Part shown: in pieces, positions 16,942 to 26,523 of the stretch
How the letters are laid out: each line of letters starts with the position of its first letter
Numbering within the stretch: the first letter of the stretch is position 1
Assembly: GCA_028689655.1 (NCBI GenBank)
Contig: JAQVCT010000001.1
Location: forward strand, 310,001 to 374,000
DNA length: 64,000 bases
Direction of reading: 5' to 3'
From: Lachnospiraceae bacterium
Lineage (GTDB): Bacteria > Bacillota > Clostridia > Lachnospirales > Lachnospiraceae
The notes under the pieces: generated by a model
The model's input: only the letters and a program-made list of their open reading frames with translations
Told to the model about the DNA's origin: nothing
Databases searched by the model: none
Program-made: the position numbers and the translations under genes

Positions 16942-18531
16942 TTACTGAATTCTCACATGATGTGTCAGTAATAACTGTCCATCTGCCAGCTCTTCGATTC
17001 TCATCTTCAGATTATAACTCTGTGCACCCAGCTCTTCCATGACATCTTCCGCATAGGCAGATTTATAATCCTGATTCTTATAGGAAAGATATAAGGCGTT
17101 ATACATACTTCGATCACTGATCACGTTCTGGAATTCATAATCACCCAGTCCCTTTTCCCGTATCTTTCTGGCGCAGTCTGCATAGTAGGCATCCAGATCA
17201 TGAAGAACATCCTGCTCTGAAAATCCCACATCACTCAGGGTACGTCCCGGGTCAGAAGATGCTGGCTGTGATGCCATCCGGGATATGTCCATAGGATTTG
17301 CCTGGGACTCTGTCTGAGGTTCTGCCTGCGCTTCTCCCTGTGGATTCTGTTCCAGGTTGCTGTATTTACTTCCATTACATGCCGGTAAATATATTGATAG
17401 ATCAGTTCTCCTATGGGAGGTATTAAAATCATTATCTGACTTATTAAAATAATCGTAGGTATTGGGCTCCGTGTCATCCCAGGTAGTATCTACATTATAA
17501 TATCCATCCTCCAACTGAATGATATTCCATGCATGACTCTCCCCTGCATACCCCATACAGTAATAGCAGGGAATGCCCAGCTGCTGCATCGCATACTGAA
17601 ATGCTCTGGCATATCCTGCGCATACAGTCTGTCCATTCACCAGAGCACTGTAGGCACTTTGATTCAATGGTGCATTCAAATTATAGGTGTTTCGATCCAG
17701 GACTGCATTATGTACCGATACTTCCTTATCATAATTGCTTCCCGCCCCCGAAGCCGCGGATACGATCTGGTTCGCCATTTCATTAAAAGCAGCCTTACTG
17801 CTATCCAGATTCTGTGACGTCTGATTGAACTGCAGATCCAGTTCCACACATTTTCCCGATGGGGTATATTTACAGCCATACGCCGTGTCCAGCCAGAATA
17901 ACTGCGGCTGATCGCAGAAAACTGCCGTAAACGCATTTTTCAATTGATCCGGTGAGACATCCTCAATGGGGGCAAATGACTGATTCAACGCATTGGCATT
18001 GGCATAGATCTGTCGGTATAAATGCTTTAATGTATCATCCAGCATATTATAATATGGATACATAGTCTCATCAAAGGAAAGTCCATCTCCCGTCTCTCCG
18101 TACCCCAGGGAGTCGGCAAGCTGCTGTCCTTCCTGATCCTGAACTTCCTGCTCATCTGGTGTGATGGGCTGGAATCCTGTTTTCCCGGTTAGCTCCCGGG
18201 GTGGTTTTATCTGTGCCTCATCCGGCTGTACATAGGATTCTTTGTCCGGCAGTCTGTGAATGCGCTCAGGCATCCCCTCCGTTGCTGCAGAATCATTCTC
18301 CTCCACTTCCTGGGAAGGTGTATGGGAAGTCGCCACCTGTTCCTCCGCTACCTGTACTGCCCCGGCGAGTTCATTTGCCGCCTCTGTAGATTCCTCCGTT
18401 TGTCCATTTCCATACAGTAATCCCGCCAGCTTGTCTGTGAGATTCGGATTAAAGGCGAATAAAAGCACCAATGCACATAGCAGCACGAATAATCCCAGCA
18501 ACATATATAAGAACCCTTTTATGATCTTCAT
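16942..18531 (-). CDS. Membrane-anchored transglutaminase-like protein
   Basis: About 529 residues from ATG 18531, chosen because GGGTGG lies upstream and the anchor helix (FLYMLLGLFVLLCALVLLFAF) follows at once. A Glu/Ser-rich linker leads to a transglutaminase-core domain with Cys304 (QTVCAGYARAF), His333 (SHAWN) and Asp348 (NVDTTWDD) as a complete triad. A Gln-rich spacer and a small C-terminal domain follow. The gene starts 13 bp after the GH18 gene stops, so both are one operon and probably act together on the wall or spore coat. The domain can be a cross-linker or a protease; which one is unknown. Confidence 0.85.
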   Translation of the reverse strand: MKIIKGFLYMLLGLFVLLCALVLLFAFNPNLTDKLAGLLYGNGQTEESTEAANELAGAVQVAEEQVATSHTPSQEVEENDSAATEGMPERIHRLPDKESYVQPDEAQIKPPRELTGKTGFQPITPDEQEVQDQEGQQLADSLGYGETGDGLSFDETMYPYYNMLDDTLKHLYRQIYANANALNQSFAPIEDVSPDQLKNAFTAVFCDQPQLFWLDTAYGCKYTPSGKCVELDLQFNQTSQNLDSSKAAFNEMANQIVSAASGAGSNYDKEVSVHNAVLDRNTYNLNAPLNQSAYSALVNGQTVCAGYARAFQYAMQQLGIPCYYCMGYAGESHAWNIIQLEDGYYNVDTTWDDTEPNTYDYFNKSDNDFNTSHRRTDLSIYLPACNGSKYSNLEQNPQGEAQAEPQTESQANPMDISRMASQPASSDPGRTLSDVGFSEQDVLHDLDAYYADCARKIREKGLGDYEFQNVISDRSMYNALYLSYKNQDYKSAYAEDVMEELGAQSYNLKMRIEELADGQLLLTHHVRIQ

Positions 18532-18544
18532 AAAAACACCACCC

Positions 18545-20233
18545 TTATGATTGCGTGTATGCCAGGATATTATCCCACACATTTGGCGTCTCAAGACCTA
18601 ATTTCCATTCTGCCACGCCACCAAGGTCATATTTTCCCATAATGTTGAGTTTTACCTGAATGGATTCTGCATCCTCCAGCCATACCTGTACCAGTGCATC
18701 ACCATCCTGATATTCACCATAGTTCTGGCAGGTCTCTTCGTTCCATGTAATCTCCGCTCCATGCTGTGCCAGCAGATTCTCTGCGACACCCATTCCCACG
18801 CTGGTACTGGTCACTTCCGCACCCTTTGTGGTCCACACACGGGTGTAGAAAGGAATCGCATTGATCACCTTATCAGATGGTACCTCTGCAAGCGTATTGA
18901 CAATGCCCTCCTCCACAAAGTTGATGGATGCCACAGAACCCGCATCGCCACCGCCGTAGTGTTCATCATATCCCATAATGATCACATAATCCGCTACGAT
19001 ACCCTGCTCCTTCCTATTATAATGAGAGGAATACTCCTTCGGCACATAGTTATCTATGGATAGTACGATGCCGTTTGCCCTGCAGGAAACGGATAATTCC
19101 CGGATAAATTCAATAAAATTCTCACTGGCATCTGTTTTTAATTTCTCAAAGTCCACATTGATCCCATCAATCTGATATTGCTGTACTGTATTCATCAAGC
19201 CCTGTATCAGCTTTGCCCTCTTTGTGGCGGAGGATAACGCTTCTTTCGTATCTACATTTTCATTAAAGTTATCCACCAGTGCCCATACTTCTATTCCCAT
19301 ACTGTGAGCAATGTTCACATAATCCGCAGAAGCAAGACTGGTAAAGTTCCCCTCATTATCACTCAGTGAGAACCAGGTAGGAGATATGGTATTGATGCCC
19401 TTGGTCTGTGCCAGCGCTGTGGTAATGCTGCTGTTCGCCGTCACATTCATCACCTGGTGCCATGCCAGATTGATCTTATGGTCTCTCTTGACAGATGTAT
19501 ATTCCGGTTCCGGCACCTCTGTGACAGGAGTCTGAATCTCCTCCCTCTCATTGGTGAGGCGCTTATTCTCTATATAACCAATGATGCCATCTTTGGATTT
19601 TACTTTTGACCATTTGTCCAGCGATTCCAATACGATGAGTTGATCTCCCTCTTCCACATCTTCCAAAATATCGCTCTTCACGCCACCCTGATAACGGATA
19701 GCTGTTTTTTTCGAGACCTCTGCCAGTTTCCTGTTGTTCCATTCCGTATAGATTTGAACACGGCTCGGTTCCGTGAATGCCTCATATGACAGGTTTGTAT
19801 ATTTTTTCACATAGTCAATAGCAACATACAAAGTCTCCCCCTGGTAAGTTGCTATCACATAATTTTCTTCACTTGATACACCGGAGGTGCTCACCGCCGT
19901 ACCCTCTATGGGTGCGCTGATGATATCTGTCGGCGTGGTATATATCAATAAATTCTCCACTGTATCCACATAGAACCGATCATTAAAATAGGTCTTCACT
20001 GTAGTATAGTCGAGATAATATGTTCCATTTAAGAGAAGTGCTTTTTCCTCCAGGATCTCATCCTGCAGCAGAATCGCCACCTCATTGTCCCCGGACAGCT
20101 TAAAGTATTGTGTCAGGTCTGCTCTTTCCTTTGAATAACTGTATTTCTCTATTACTTTCATGCCTACGCCTGCCACTGCCAATATGAGTATCAGCGTGAT
20201 TGCAACAAGCACTGGAATCATTCTTTTTTTCAT
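18545..20233 (-). CDS. GH18 glycoside hydrolase with SH3-type domain (cell wall or spore)
   Basis: 562 residues with an N-terminal signal-anchor (MIPVLVAITLILILAVAGVG). Residues ~30-170 resemble a copper-amine-oxidase-like or stalk domain (LLLNGTYYLDYTTVKTYFNDRF). Residues ~180-230 are a bacterial SH3 module (IRYQGGVKSDILEDVEEGD...WSKVKSKDGIIGYI). The rest is a GH18 barrel whose active-site motif DGINVDFE ends in the catalytic Glu363. This family includes SleL/YaaH spore-cortex glucosaminidases and non-catalytic relatives; the acid is present here. It is first in an operon with the transglutaminase-like gene. Confidence 0.88.
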   Translation of the reverse strand: MKKRMIPVLVAITLILILAVAGVGMKVIEKYSYSKERADLTQYFKLSGDNEVAILLQDEILEEKALLLNGTYYLDYTTVKTYFNDRFYVDTVENLLIYTTPTDIISAPIEGTAVSTSGVSSEENYVIATYQGETLYVAIDYVKKYTNLSYEAFTEPSRVQIYTEWNNRKLAEVSKKTAIRYQGGVKSDILEDVEEGDQLIVLESLDKWSKVKSKDGIIGYIENKRLTNEREEIQTPVTEVPEPEYTSVKRDHKINLAWHQVMNVTANSSITTALAQTKGINTISPTWFSLSDNEGNFTSLASADYVNIAHSMGIEVWALVDNFNENVDTKEALSSATKRAKLIQGLMNTVQQYQIDGINVDFEKLKTDASENFIEFIRELSVSCRANGIVLSIDNYVPKEYSSHYNRKEQGIVADYVIIMGYDEHYGGGDAGSVASINFVEEGIVNTLAEVPSDKVINAIPFYTRVWTTKGAEVTSTSVGMGVAENLLAQHGAEITWNEETCQNYGEYQDGDALVQVWLEDAESIQVKLNIMGKYDLGGVAEWKLGLETPNVWDNILAYTQS

Positions 20234-20469
20234 TCTGTGTCCAGCCTCCTAATCGTCCTAATTATATCAGACAATTATTATATCGTCATTATCATTTTTT
20301 TCTTTTTAAGAGATTCTTAATAACAGAATTCATCACATAAAGGGGCTTCTTTGGTTTCTCTCTCTGTTACCTCGCGGTCTCTTATCCCGATATTTATCAT
20401 TTTTTCGATTTTAGATAGTGGCATACTTCTATTTCTAATTTCTAAATTCAAATTCAAATTGAAACAGAC

Positions 20470-20724
20470 TTAATAAAAGTTTATTTTATCATAATGTAAT
20501 TCAACTAATTTTCCTTCCCCATCCGTCACATAGTCAGGCATATAGATGCTTTCTTCATTGAGACAGCATTCCTGTGTGATTGATTCCGGAGATGATGGTT
20601 CCCCTTCCATATACAGTTGGACACCATCGTGGATGGCTGCTTTTAACATCTCGTATACTTCCAGTTGAATATCTTGCTTTCTGGCGATCTTTCCCCCCTT
20701 TCCTGCACGTACTTCCCTCTCCAA
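20470..20724 (-). CDS. Small hypothetical protein
   Basis: Up to 84 residues, no family recognised. The C-terminal ~65 residues are protein-like (LEVYEMLKAAIHDGVQLYM, then an acidic tail ending LVELHYDKINFY). The start is unclear: the only in-frame starts are a TTG at 20724 with a poor ribosome site and an internal ATG. A strong AGGAAAGGGGGG stretch lies between them without a standard start codon just after it. It is isolated between the GH18 gene and the mecA-like gene. Confidence 0.5.
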   Translation of the reverse strand: MEREVRAGKGGKIARKQDIQLEVYEMLKAAIHDGVQLYMEGEPSSPESITQECCLNEESIYMPDYVTDGEGKLVELHYDKINFY

Positions 20725-20764
20725 AAGGAGTGTATTCTGTGATATAATTGATATAGAAGATCAT

Positions 20765-21163
20765 GCATTATTTTATTCATTATGATAATGACGACATATA
20801 ATTCAAAGTGCCCGGACGCGTACCCATTAAAAATTTAATTGCTTTCGTTATTTCTTTTGAATTGTAGTTTTAAATTTTGGGAATTTTAATGAACAGCAAA
20901 TGTATCGTTGCGATGTATCGTGCTCATAAGACGTCTATCTTGATAAAATTAGACGAGATTGGGAACATTATATAGAACCCATATAAAATGTGATTTAATC
21001 CATATCCTGAATGATATGGAAACGTGTCCGTGCCTCCTTACTGGTACTTATTTCCTAAGGCACTTCGTAGAAGTATTATATCTGATGTATTAGAAATATG
21101 CAACATAAAAATGAAAAAATAATAAAAAAAGCAGAATCTTTTTATTTCCTGCACCTTTCATAC
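20765..21163. other. Gene-free stretch upstream of mecA-like gene
   Basis: No open frame of note. It holds an inverted pair AAAATTTAA (about 20839) / TTTAAATTTT (about 20868) with a 30-nt loop, downstream of a GC-rich patch (GTGCCCGGACGCGTACCC) that stands out from the AT-rich surroundings. A structured leader or small RNA is possible but not shown. Confidence 0.3.
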
Positions 21164-21192
21164 TTGACGAAATAACATATAAATTATATAGT
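21164..21192 (+). promoter_or_regulatory. Promoter of the mecA-like gene
   Basis: TTGACG (21164-21169), 17-bp spacer, TATAGT (21187-21192). The start codon is about 50 bp past the expected transcription start. Confidence 0.6.
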
Positions 21193-21248
21193 TCTAATAA
21201 CTATTTATCCCTTTAATCATAGATTCTATTGGAAACGGATGTGATAAT

Positions 21249-22031
21249 ATGAAAATAGAAAAAGTGAATGATCACCAGATTCGCTGCACGCTTACCAAAG
21301 CTGATCTCGCGGATCGTGAATTGAAAATAAGTGAACTTGCATATGGAACTGAAAAAGCAAAAAACCTCTTTCGTGATATGATGCAGCAGGCATCTTTCGA
21401 ATTTGGTTTTGAAGCTGAGGATATCCCCCTTATGATCGAGGCAATTCCCCTCAATTCCGAATGTATTGTATTGATCATTACGAAAGTGGAAGATCCTGAA
21501 GAACTGGATACACGTTTTTCAAAATTTGCCCCCTCCGTACATGATACCGATTACTCTGACGAAGACACGGAGATCATCGATGGACTTTCTGAGGGTGCCG
21601 ATGATGTACTGGATCTCTTTAAGCGAATACATGAAGACAAATTTACAGACATATCCGACGAAGCACTGCAGGATAAATCCACCGCGAGCGGTTCCTCCAG
21701 AGCAAATATGCTTCCCGTCAGACCTGCGGAGCTGTCTGATTTTACCAAGATCTACTCCCTGGATTCTATCAATGCAGTTACCAGACTTGCCCGCGTGTTA
21801 AAGAACTATTATCACGGTGTCAATTCCTTATATAAGAACAATAACAAAGGAATTTATATCCTTACCGTATCAAAGTCCGATCACACGCCGGAGGAATATA
21901 ATAAGATCTGTAACATCATTTCCGAATATGCAGCTTCTGAGAAATATGCAGGTGCCACCCACGCTTATCTGGAGGAGCACTGCGAGATCGTCCTTCGTGA
22001 TAACGCCATCCAGTCCCTGGCGCTGATTTAA
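21249..22031 (+). CDS. mecA: MecA-like adaptor protein for ClpC
   Basis: 260 residues. The N-terminal block (MKIEKVNDHQIRCTLTKADLADRELKISE..., then FEFGFEAEDIPLMIEAIPL) matches MecA, whose first domain binds target proteins. An acidic linker (DTDYSDEDTEI) and the C-terminal ClpC-binding domain (DFTKIYSLDSINAVTRLARVL... YLEEHCEIVLRDNA) follow. In Bacillus MecA delivers ComK to ClpC; in Clostridia the targets are unclear. It has its own promoter and a bidirectional terminator. Confidence 0.88.
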   Translation: MKIEKVNDHQIRCTLTKADLADRELKISELAYGTEKAKNLFRDMMQQASFEFGFEAEDIPLMIEAIPLNSECIVLIITKVEDPEELDTRFSKFAPSVHDTDYSDEDTEIIDGLSEGADDVLDLFKRIHEDKFTDISDEALQDKSTASGSSRANMLPVRPAELSDFTKIYSLDSINAVTRLARVLKNYYHGVNSLYKNNNKGIYILTVSKSDHTPEEYNKICNIISEYAASEKYAGATHAYLEEHCEIVLRDNAIQSLALI

Positions 22032-22054
22032 TTTTATATGGATTTATGTAAATC

Positions 22055-22084
22055 AAAAAAGGTGCAGTCATGCACCTTTTTTTG
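22055..22084. terminator. Bidirectional terminator after mecA
   Basis: AAAAAAGGTGCA-gtca-TGCACCTTTTTTT, T-rich on both strands. It ends mecA (plus) and the DUF1858 gene (minus). Confidence 0.9.
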
Positions 22085-22123
22085 ATATCTTTACCTGTTG
22101 CTTGTCTTATCTGTTCTATCAGA

Positions 22124-22315
22124 TTAAAGAGCTTTGATCTTAGTCATTAAATCATCAATATCCATGCCATGTACCATTGCTGCTTCTTCCAGTGATTCCC
22201 CCTGTGCAGATGGGCAGCCAAGGCAGTGCATTCCTGCTTCCATTAGAATAGGCGCGATAGCCGGATTTGTTCTAAGAATCTCTCCGATTGTCATTTCTTT
22301 TGTGATATCAGCCAT
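22124..22315 (-). CDS. DUF1858 domain protein with CxxC (redox/hybrid-cluster associated)
   Basis: 63 residues. The sequence starts [42 protein letters not shown] and is a complete DUF1858 domain; the CxGCPSAxxES block is its hallmark and the two Cys may form a redox disulfide or bind metal. AGGAGG precedes the ATG. It is monocistronic, divergent from the pyruvate formate-lyase locus. The exact function is not established for the family. Confidence 0.9.
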   Translation of the reverse strand: MADITKEMTIGEILRTNPAIAPILMEAGMHCLGCPSAQGESLEEAAMVHGMDIDDLMTKIKAL

Positions 22316-22516
22316 TTTTCTTTCCTCCTGTTTACATGAATATCAACCTACTCTTACACTTGTTTTTCACAAATAGGCTGACATATTTTTTGCTAAAAAT
22401 TCATTTAATTATAATCCTTTTCGACCTTTATTGCAACTGAAACAATCCTTTATATATTTTTAACAAAATCTTTATAATTTATACCCTTTTGTATGTAAAA
22501 AAGTACATCTCTATCC

Positions 22517-22616
22517 TTGACGGAATATGTAAAACTAACATATAATATAGGCACGGGATGGAGTGCGAGTTTCTCGCATTTTCAATAGATACACGTCTTT
22601 TTTACCCAAAAAAAGA
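22517..22616 (+). promoter_or_regulatory. Promoter and structured leader of the pfl locus
   Basis: TTGACG (22517-22522), 18-bp spacer, TATAAT (22541-22546). The ~100-nt leader holds two hairpins: TGCGAG-TTT-CTCGCA (22567-22581) and GTCTTTTTT-ACCC-AAAAAAAGAC (about 22595-22617). No U-run follows the second hairpin, so it looks like an mRNA-stabilising element rather than an attenuator. The rest of the gap 22316-22654 is AT-rich without genes. Confidence 0.65.
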
Positions 22617-22654
22617 CATAATAATATTTATATTAAATAGGAGGCTTTTATAAA

Positions 22655-24694
22655 ATGAGACCAGAGTGGAAAGATTTTGTAGGCGGCAAATGGGAAAATG
22701 AAGTCAACGTAAGAGATTTCATCCAGAAAAACTATGCTCCATATGATGGAGATGACACATTCCTTGCAGGCCCTACACAGAACACAAAAGATTTATGGGC
22801 ACAGGTAATGGATTTATCTAAGAAAGAGCGTGAAGCAGGCGGTGTTCTTGATATGGACACAAAAGTAGTTTCTACTATTACTTCTCACGGACCAGGATAC
22901 TTAGACAAAAATAAAGAAACTATCGTAGGCTTCCAGACAGATGCACCTTTCAAACGTTCTATGCAGCCTTACGGTGGTATCCGTATGGCAGAGAAAGCTT
23001 GCTCTGACAATGGATATGAAGTAGATCCAGAGATCAGCGAATTCTTCTCATCACACAGAAAAACACACAATGCCGGATGTTTCGATGCTTACAATGCAGA
23101 TATGAGAGCTTGTCGTTCATCACACGTTATCACAGGTCTTCCTGATGCTTACGGACGTGGACGTATCATCGGTGATTACAGACGTATCGCTTTATACGGT
23201 ATCGACAGATTGATCGAAGATAAAAATGCACAGAAAGATTCTACAGGACGTGTTATGACAGATGACGTTATCCGTCTTCGTGAAGAGATTTCCGAGCAGA
23301 TCGTAGCTCTTAAAATGATGAAAGAAATGGCTGCTTCTTACGGCTGCGACATTTCCAAACCAGCTACTAACACCCAGGAAGCTATTCAGGCAACCTACTT
23401 CGGATACTTATCCGCAGTAAAAGAGCAGAACGGTGCTGCTATGTCCCTTGGACGTACATCTACATTTATCGATTGCTTCGCTGAAAGAGATTTAAAGAAC
23501 GGCACATTCACAGAAGAGCAGCTTCAGGAATTCATCGATCACTTCATCATGAAATTAAGATGTGTAAAATTCGCTCGTACTCCAGAATACAACCAGATCT
23601 TCGCTGGTGATCCAGTATGGGTTACAGAGTCAATCGGTGGCTGTGGTATCGACGGACGTCACATGGTTACAAAGATGTCTTACCGTTACTTACACACATT
23701 AGAGAACTTAGGCGCAGCTCCAGAACCAAACTTAACAGTACTTTGGTCAACAAGACTGCCTGAACCTTTCAAAAAGTTCTGTGCTAAGATCTCTATCACA
23801 ACATCTTCTATCCAGTATGAGAACGATGATCTTATGAGAGTTACTCACGGTGATGATTACGGAATCGCCTGCTGTGTATCTTCCATGGTTATTGGAAAAC
23901 AGATGCAGTTCTTCGGCGCACGTGCTAACTTAGCTAAATGTATGTTATATGCATTGAACGGTGGTGTTGATGAAGTTTCTCACAAACAGATCGGACCTAA
24001 ATACCGTCAGGTAGTTGGTGATGTATTAGATTACGATGATGTAGTAAGCAAATTCGATGACATGATGGAATGGTTAGCTGATGTATATGTAAATACATTA
24101 AATATCATCCACTACATGCATGATAAATATTGCTACGAAAGAGCTCAGATGGCATTACATGACAGAGACGTTCTTCGTTACTTCGCAACAGGTATCGCTG
24201 GACTTTCCGTTGTAACTGACTCCTTATGTGCAATCAAATACGCTACTGTAAAACCGATCAGAGATGAAGAAGGAATTATCGTAGATTTCGAAACAACTGG
24301 AGATTTCCCTAAATATGGTAATGATGATGACCGTGCAGACGTTATCGCTCATGACTTAGTAGAGAAATTCATGACAATGATCAGAAGACATCACACTTAC
24401 AGAGATAGCTTCCCAACAATGTCAGTATTAACAATTACTTCAAACGTAACTTACGGTAAAGCAACAGGTAACACACCAGACGGACGTAAGAAAGGACAAC
24501 CTTTCGCACCAGGTGCTAACCCAATGCACGGACGTGATACTCACGGTGCTGTAGCTTCCTTATCATCAGTTTCCAAACTTCCATTTGAATTCGCTCAGGA
24601 TGGTATTTCTAATACATTTACGATTATCCCAGGCGCTCTTGGAAAAGAAGATACTGTATTCGCTGGTGATATCGACGTAGACTTAAATAAATAA
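22655..24694 (+). CDS. pflB: Pyruvate formate-lyase core, lacking the C-terminal glycyl-radical domain
   Basis: 679 residues; a normal PflB is about 750. The barrel is complete: GPGY...[48 protein letters not shown] and the catalytic Cys406-Cys407 pair in GIACCVSS. The chain runs on to [44 protein letters not shown] and then stops after a short unrelated tail, just where the glycyl-radical loop should begin. That domain is encoded separately two ORFs downstream. The enzyme converts pyruvate and CoA to acetyl-CoA and formate. Codon use is that of a highly expressed gene; AGGAGG precedes the ATG. Confidence 0.93.
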   Translation: MRPEWKDFVGGKWENEVNVRDFIQKNYAPYDGDDTFLAGPTQNTKDLWAQVMDLSKKEREAGGVLDMDTKVVSTITSHGPGYLDKNKETIVGFQTDAPFKRSMQPYGGIRMAEKACSDNGYEVDPEISEFFSSHRKTHNAGCFDAYNADMRACRSSHVITGLPDAYGRGRIIGDYRRIALYGIDRLIEDKNAQKDSTGRVMTDDVIRLREEISEQIVALKMMKEMAASYGCDISKPATNTQEAIQATYFGYLSAVKEQNGAAMSLGRTSTFIDCFAERDLKNGTFTEEQLQEFIDHFIMKLRCVKFARTPEYNQIFAGDPVWVTESIGGCGIDGRHMVTKMSYRYLHTLENLGAAPEPNLTVLWSTRLPEPFKKFCAKISITTSSIQYENDDLMRVTHGDDYGIACCVSSMVIGKQMQFFGARANLAKCMLYALNGGVDEVSHKQIGPKYRQVVGDVLDYDDVVSKFDDMMEWLADVYVNTLNIIHYMHDKYCYERAQMALHDRDVLRYFATGIAGLSVVTDSLCAIKYATVKPIRDEEGIIVDFETTGDFPKYGNDDDRADVIAHDLVEKFMTMIRRHHTYRDSFPTMSVLTITSNVTYGKATGNTPDGRKKGQPFAPGANPMHGRDTHGAVASLSSVSKLPFEFAQDGISNTFTIIPGALGKEDTVFAGDIDVDLNK

Positions 24695-24711
24695 AAGACA
24701 GGACGGTGCAT

Positions 24712-24915
24712 ATGGACCAGAAAAATATGATTGATGATCTTGTAGCAATGTTGGATGCAGGGATGGCAAAAGGCGTTGGACATATAAATGTAGACGTAGA
24801 CGAATCTCTCACTCAGACAAAAGAAGTTCAGACTATGGGATGTACGGATTGCTCCAGAACTCCCCTGGCCTGCAGCGTACCTACCCTCGATGAGGGATTA
24901 GATGACTTCCATTAA
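24712..24915 (+). CDS. Small protein: glycyl-radical-domain look-alike with Cys cluster
   Basis: 67 residues from ATG 24712 (AGGACGG upstream), 17 bp after the lyase core. Residues 5-29 (NMIDDLVAMLDAGMAKGVGHINVDV) are clearly related to the first part of the glycyl-radical domain encoded next ([24 protein letters not shown]). After that the likeness ends: there is no RVSGYAVNF radical loop. Instead the tail carries Cys44, Cys47 and Cys54 (GCTDCSRTPLACSV) and an acidic end. I know no named family for it. It could bind iron or zinc, act in redox control or compete for the lyase core, but no function is shown. Confidence 0.75.
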   Translation: MDQKNMIDDLVAMLDAGMAKGVGHINVDVDESLTQTKEVQTMGCTDCSRTPLACSVPTLDEGLDDFH

Positions 24916-24959
24916 TTTGGAACGTATAATAAAAGTATAATATAGGAGGATATAGAATC

Positions 24960-25205
24960 ATGGCAGAAGTAAGTCAAGCTCAGGTTAAAAACTTAGTTTC
25001 ATTATTAGATGGATATTCAGTAAAAGGTGGACATCATCTTAACGTTAATGTATTAAACAAAGATACATTATTAGATGCTCAGAAACATCCGGAAAATTAC
25101 CCACAGTTGACAATTCGTGTATCTGGTTATGCAGTTAACTTCATTAAATTAACTCCAGATCAGCAGAACGATGTTATCACACGTACATTCCATCAGGCAA
25201 TCTAA
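24960..25205 (+). CDS. grcA: Detached glycyl-radical domain of pyruvate formate-lyase (GrcA-like)
   Basis: 81 residues, equal to the last ~75 residues of a normal Pfl[28 protein letters not shown]... [34 protein letters not shown]. Gly56 in RVSGYAVNF is the residue that carries the radical. E. coli GrcA (YfiD) is a spare copy that rescues oxygen-damaged PflB; here it must be the obligatory radical subunit, because the core enzyme has none. It lies in the pfl operon with a strong AGGAGG site and a terminator after it, and PflA follows. Confidence 0.92.
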   Translation: MAEVSQAQVKNLVSLLDGYSVKGGHHLNVNVLNKDTLLDAQKHPENYPQLTIRVSGYAVNFIKLTPDQQNDVITRTFHQAI

Positions 25206-25230
25206 TTGCTGTATCGAATGATGTAAGATC

Positions 25231-25265
25231 AAAGTCCCGCAGGTTTTCCTGTGGGACTTTTTGTT
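25231..25265 (+). terminator. Terminator after the radical-domain gene
   Basis: AAAGTCCCGCAGG-TTTT-CCTGTGGGACTTTTTG with a T-run. It separates the abundant lyase transcript from pflA. Confidence 0.88.
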
Positions 25266-25369
25266 TAACAGGAAGGTGTTTATTGTATTATTTTCCCATA
25301 AATAGTATACTATAAGCATGTAAATACAAATTAATGATAGGCTGATATTCAATACTTGGAGGTAATATT

Positions 25370-26122
25370 ATGAGCGGAAGAATTCACTCCTTAGAGAGTT
25401 TTGGCACTGTAGATGGACCCGGTGTACGTTTTGTAGTATTCGTACAGGGATGTCCTATGAGATGTGCCTACTGCCACAATCCCGATACCTGGGATATGAA
25501 TGGTGGTAAGATTATGGAAGTATCTGAGATTATCGATGCTTTCGAGAGAAACCGTAGTTACTATACAGATGGCGGAATCACTGTCACCGGTGGTGAACCA
25601 TTGATGCAGCTGGACTTTTTACTGGAGCTGTTCACAGAATGTAAGAAACGTGACATCAACACCTGTATCGATACCTCTGGTATCGCCTACAAGCCCGATA
25701 ACAGGGAATACAATGACAAACTGGATAAGTTGATGCCCCTGACAGATTTGGTCATGTTAGACATCAAACACATCGATCCAGAAAAGCACAAAGAGCTTAC
25801 CGCTCAGCCAAATGACGGTATCCTTGCTTTTGCACAATATTTATCCGACCACAATGTACCTATCTGGATTCGTCACGTGGTAGTACCGGGCATTACCGAT
25901 GTGGATGAATATCTCTTTAAGCTCGGTTACTTTATCGGCGGATTGAAGACCCTGAAAGCGCTGGATGTACTTCCATATCACACGATGGGCGAGGTAAAAT
26001 ATAAGAATCTTGACATGGAATACAAATTAAAAGGTGTACCAGCCATGGACAAGAATAAAGTCCTGGAAAAGAAAGAAGTAATCCTGGATGGTATTCGTAA
26101 ACGCAGGAGCGAAACTCAATAA
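25370..26122 (+). CDS. pflA: Pyruvate formate-lyase activating enzyme (radical SAM)
   Basis: 250 residues, the usual length. It starts GRIHSLESFGTVDGPGVRFVVFVQG and carries the radical-SAM cluster motif C28-x3-C32-x2-C35 (CPMRCAYC), the GGEPL motif and IDTSG. The enzyme uses S-adenosylmethionine and a [4Fe-4S] cluster to draw a hydrogen from the glycine of the lyase; here its target should be Gly56 of the separate small subunit. GGAGG precedes the ATG. It lies downstream of the lyase genes past a terminator, so expression may be lower. Confidence 0.96.
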   Translation: MSGRIHSLESFGTVDGPGVRFVVFVQGCPMRCAYCHNPDTWDMNGGKIMEVSEIIDAFERNRSYYTDGGITVTGGEPLMQLDFLLELFTECKKRDINTCIDTSGIAYKPDNREYNDKLDKLMPLTDLVMLDIKHIDPEKHKELTAQPNDGILAFAQYLSDHNVPIWIRHVVVPGITDVDEYLFKLGYFIGGLKTLKALDVLPYHTMGEVKYKNLDMEYKLKGVPAMDKNKVLEKKEVILDGIRKRRSETQ

Positions 26123-26346
26123 GCATATCGTTCAGACATAGTATTTCATCTAATGTACAATCCAATTTATTATTTATGAAAGCTATGTTTGAACAATTAG
26201 TGAAAGATTGGAAATCAAATATTTTACTTGTATTCCATTCTATTCTGTATTAAAATATACATACCTTGATAATTATATATCAATCAGTATTCATCATTGG
26301 TTTTTACTAATGAATGAAATAAACATATCATAAGGAGGATAAAATT

Positions 26347-26517
26347 ATGGCATTTCAAATTAATGATGCTTGTGTAAGCTGTGGAGCTTGTGAATCTCAA
26401 TGTCCAGTAGGAGCTATTGCAATGGGAGATACACATTACGAAATCGACGCTGATAAATGCATTAGCTGCGGATCATGTGCAGGCGCTTGCCCAACAGGTT
26501 CTATCTCAGAAGAATAA
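26347..26517 (+). CDS. 2[4Fe-4S] ferredoxin
   Basis: 56 residues, a classic clostridial ferredoxin. Two cluster motifs are complete: CVSCGACESQCPVGAI and CISCGSCAGACPTGSI (CxxCxxCxxxCP twice). AAGGAGG precedes the ATG by seven bases. It carries low-potential electrons, for instance for radical-SAM activation or hydrogenase. It stands alone, about 220 bp after pflA and just before a REP-like repeat. Confidence 0.96.
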   Translation: MAFQINDACVSCGACESQCPVGAIAMGDTHYEIDADKCISCGSCAGACPTGSISEE

Positions 26518-26523
26518 TATAGA

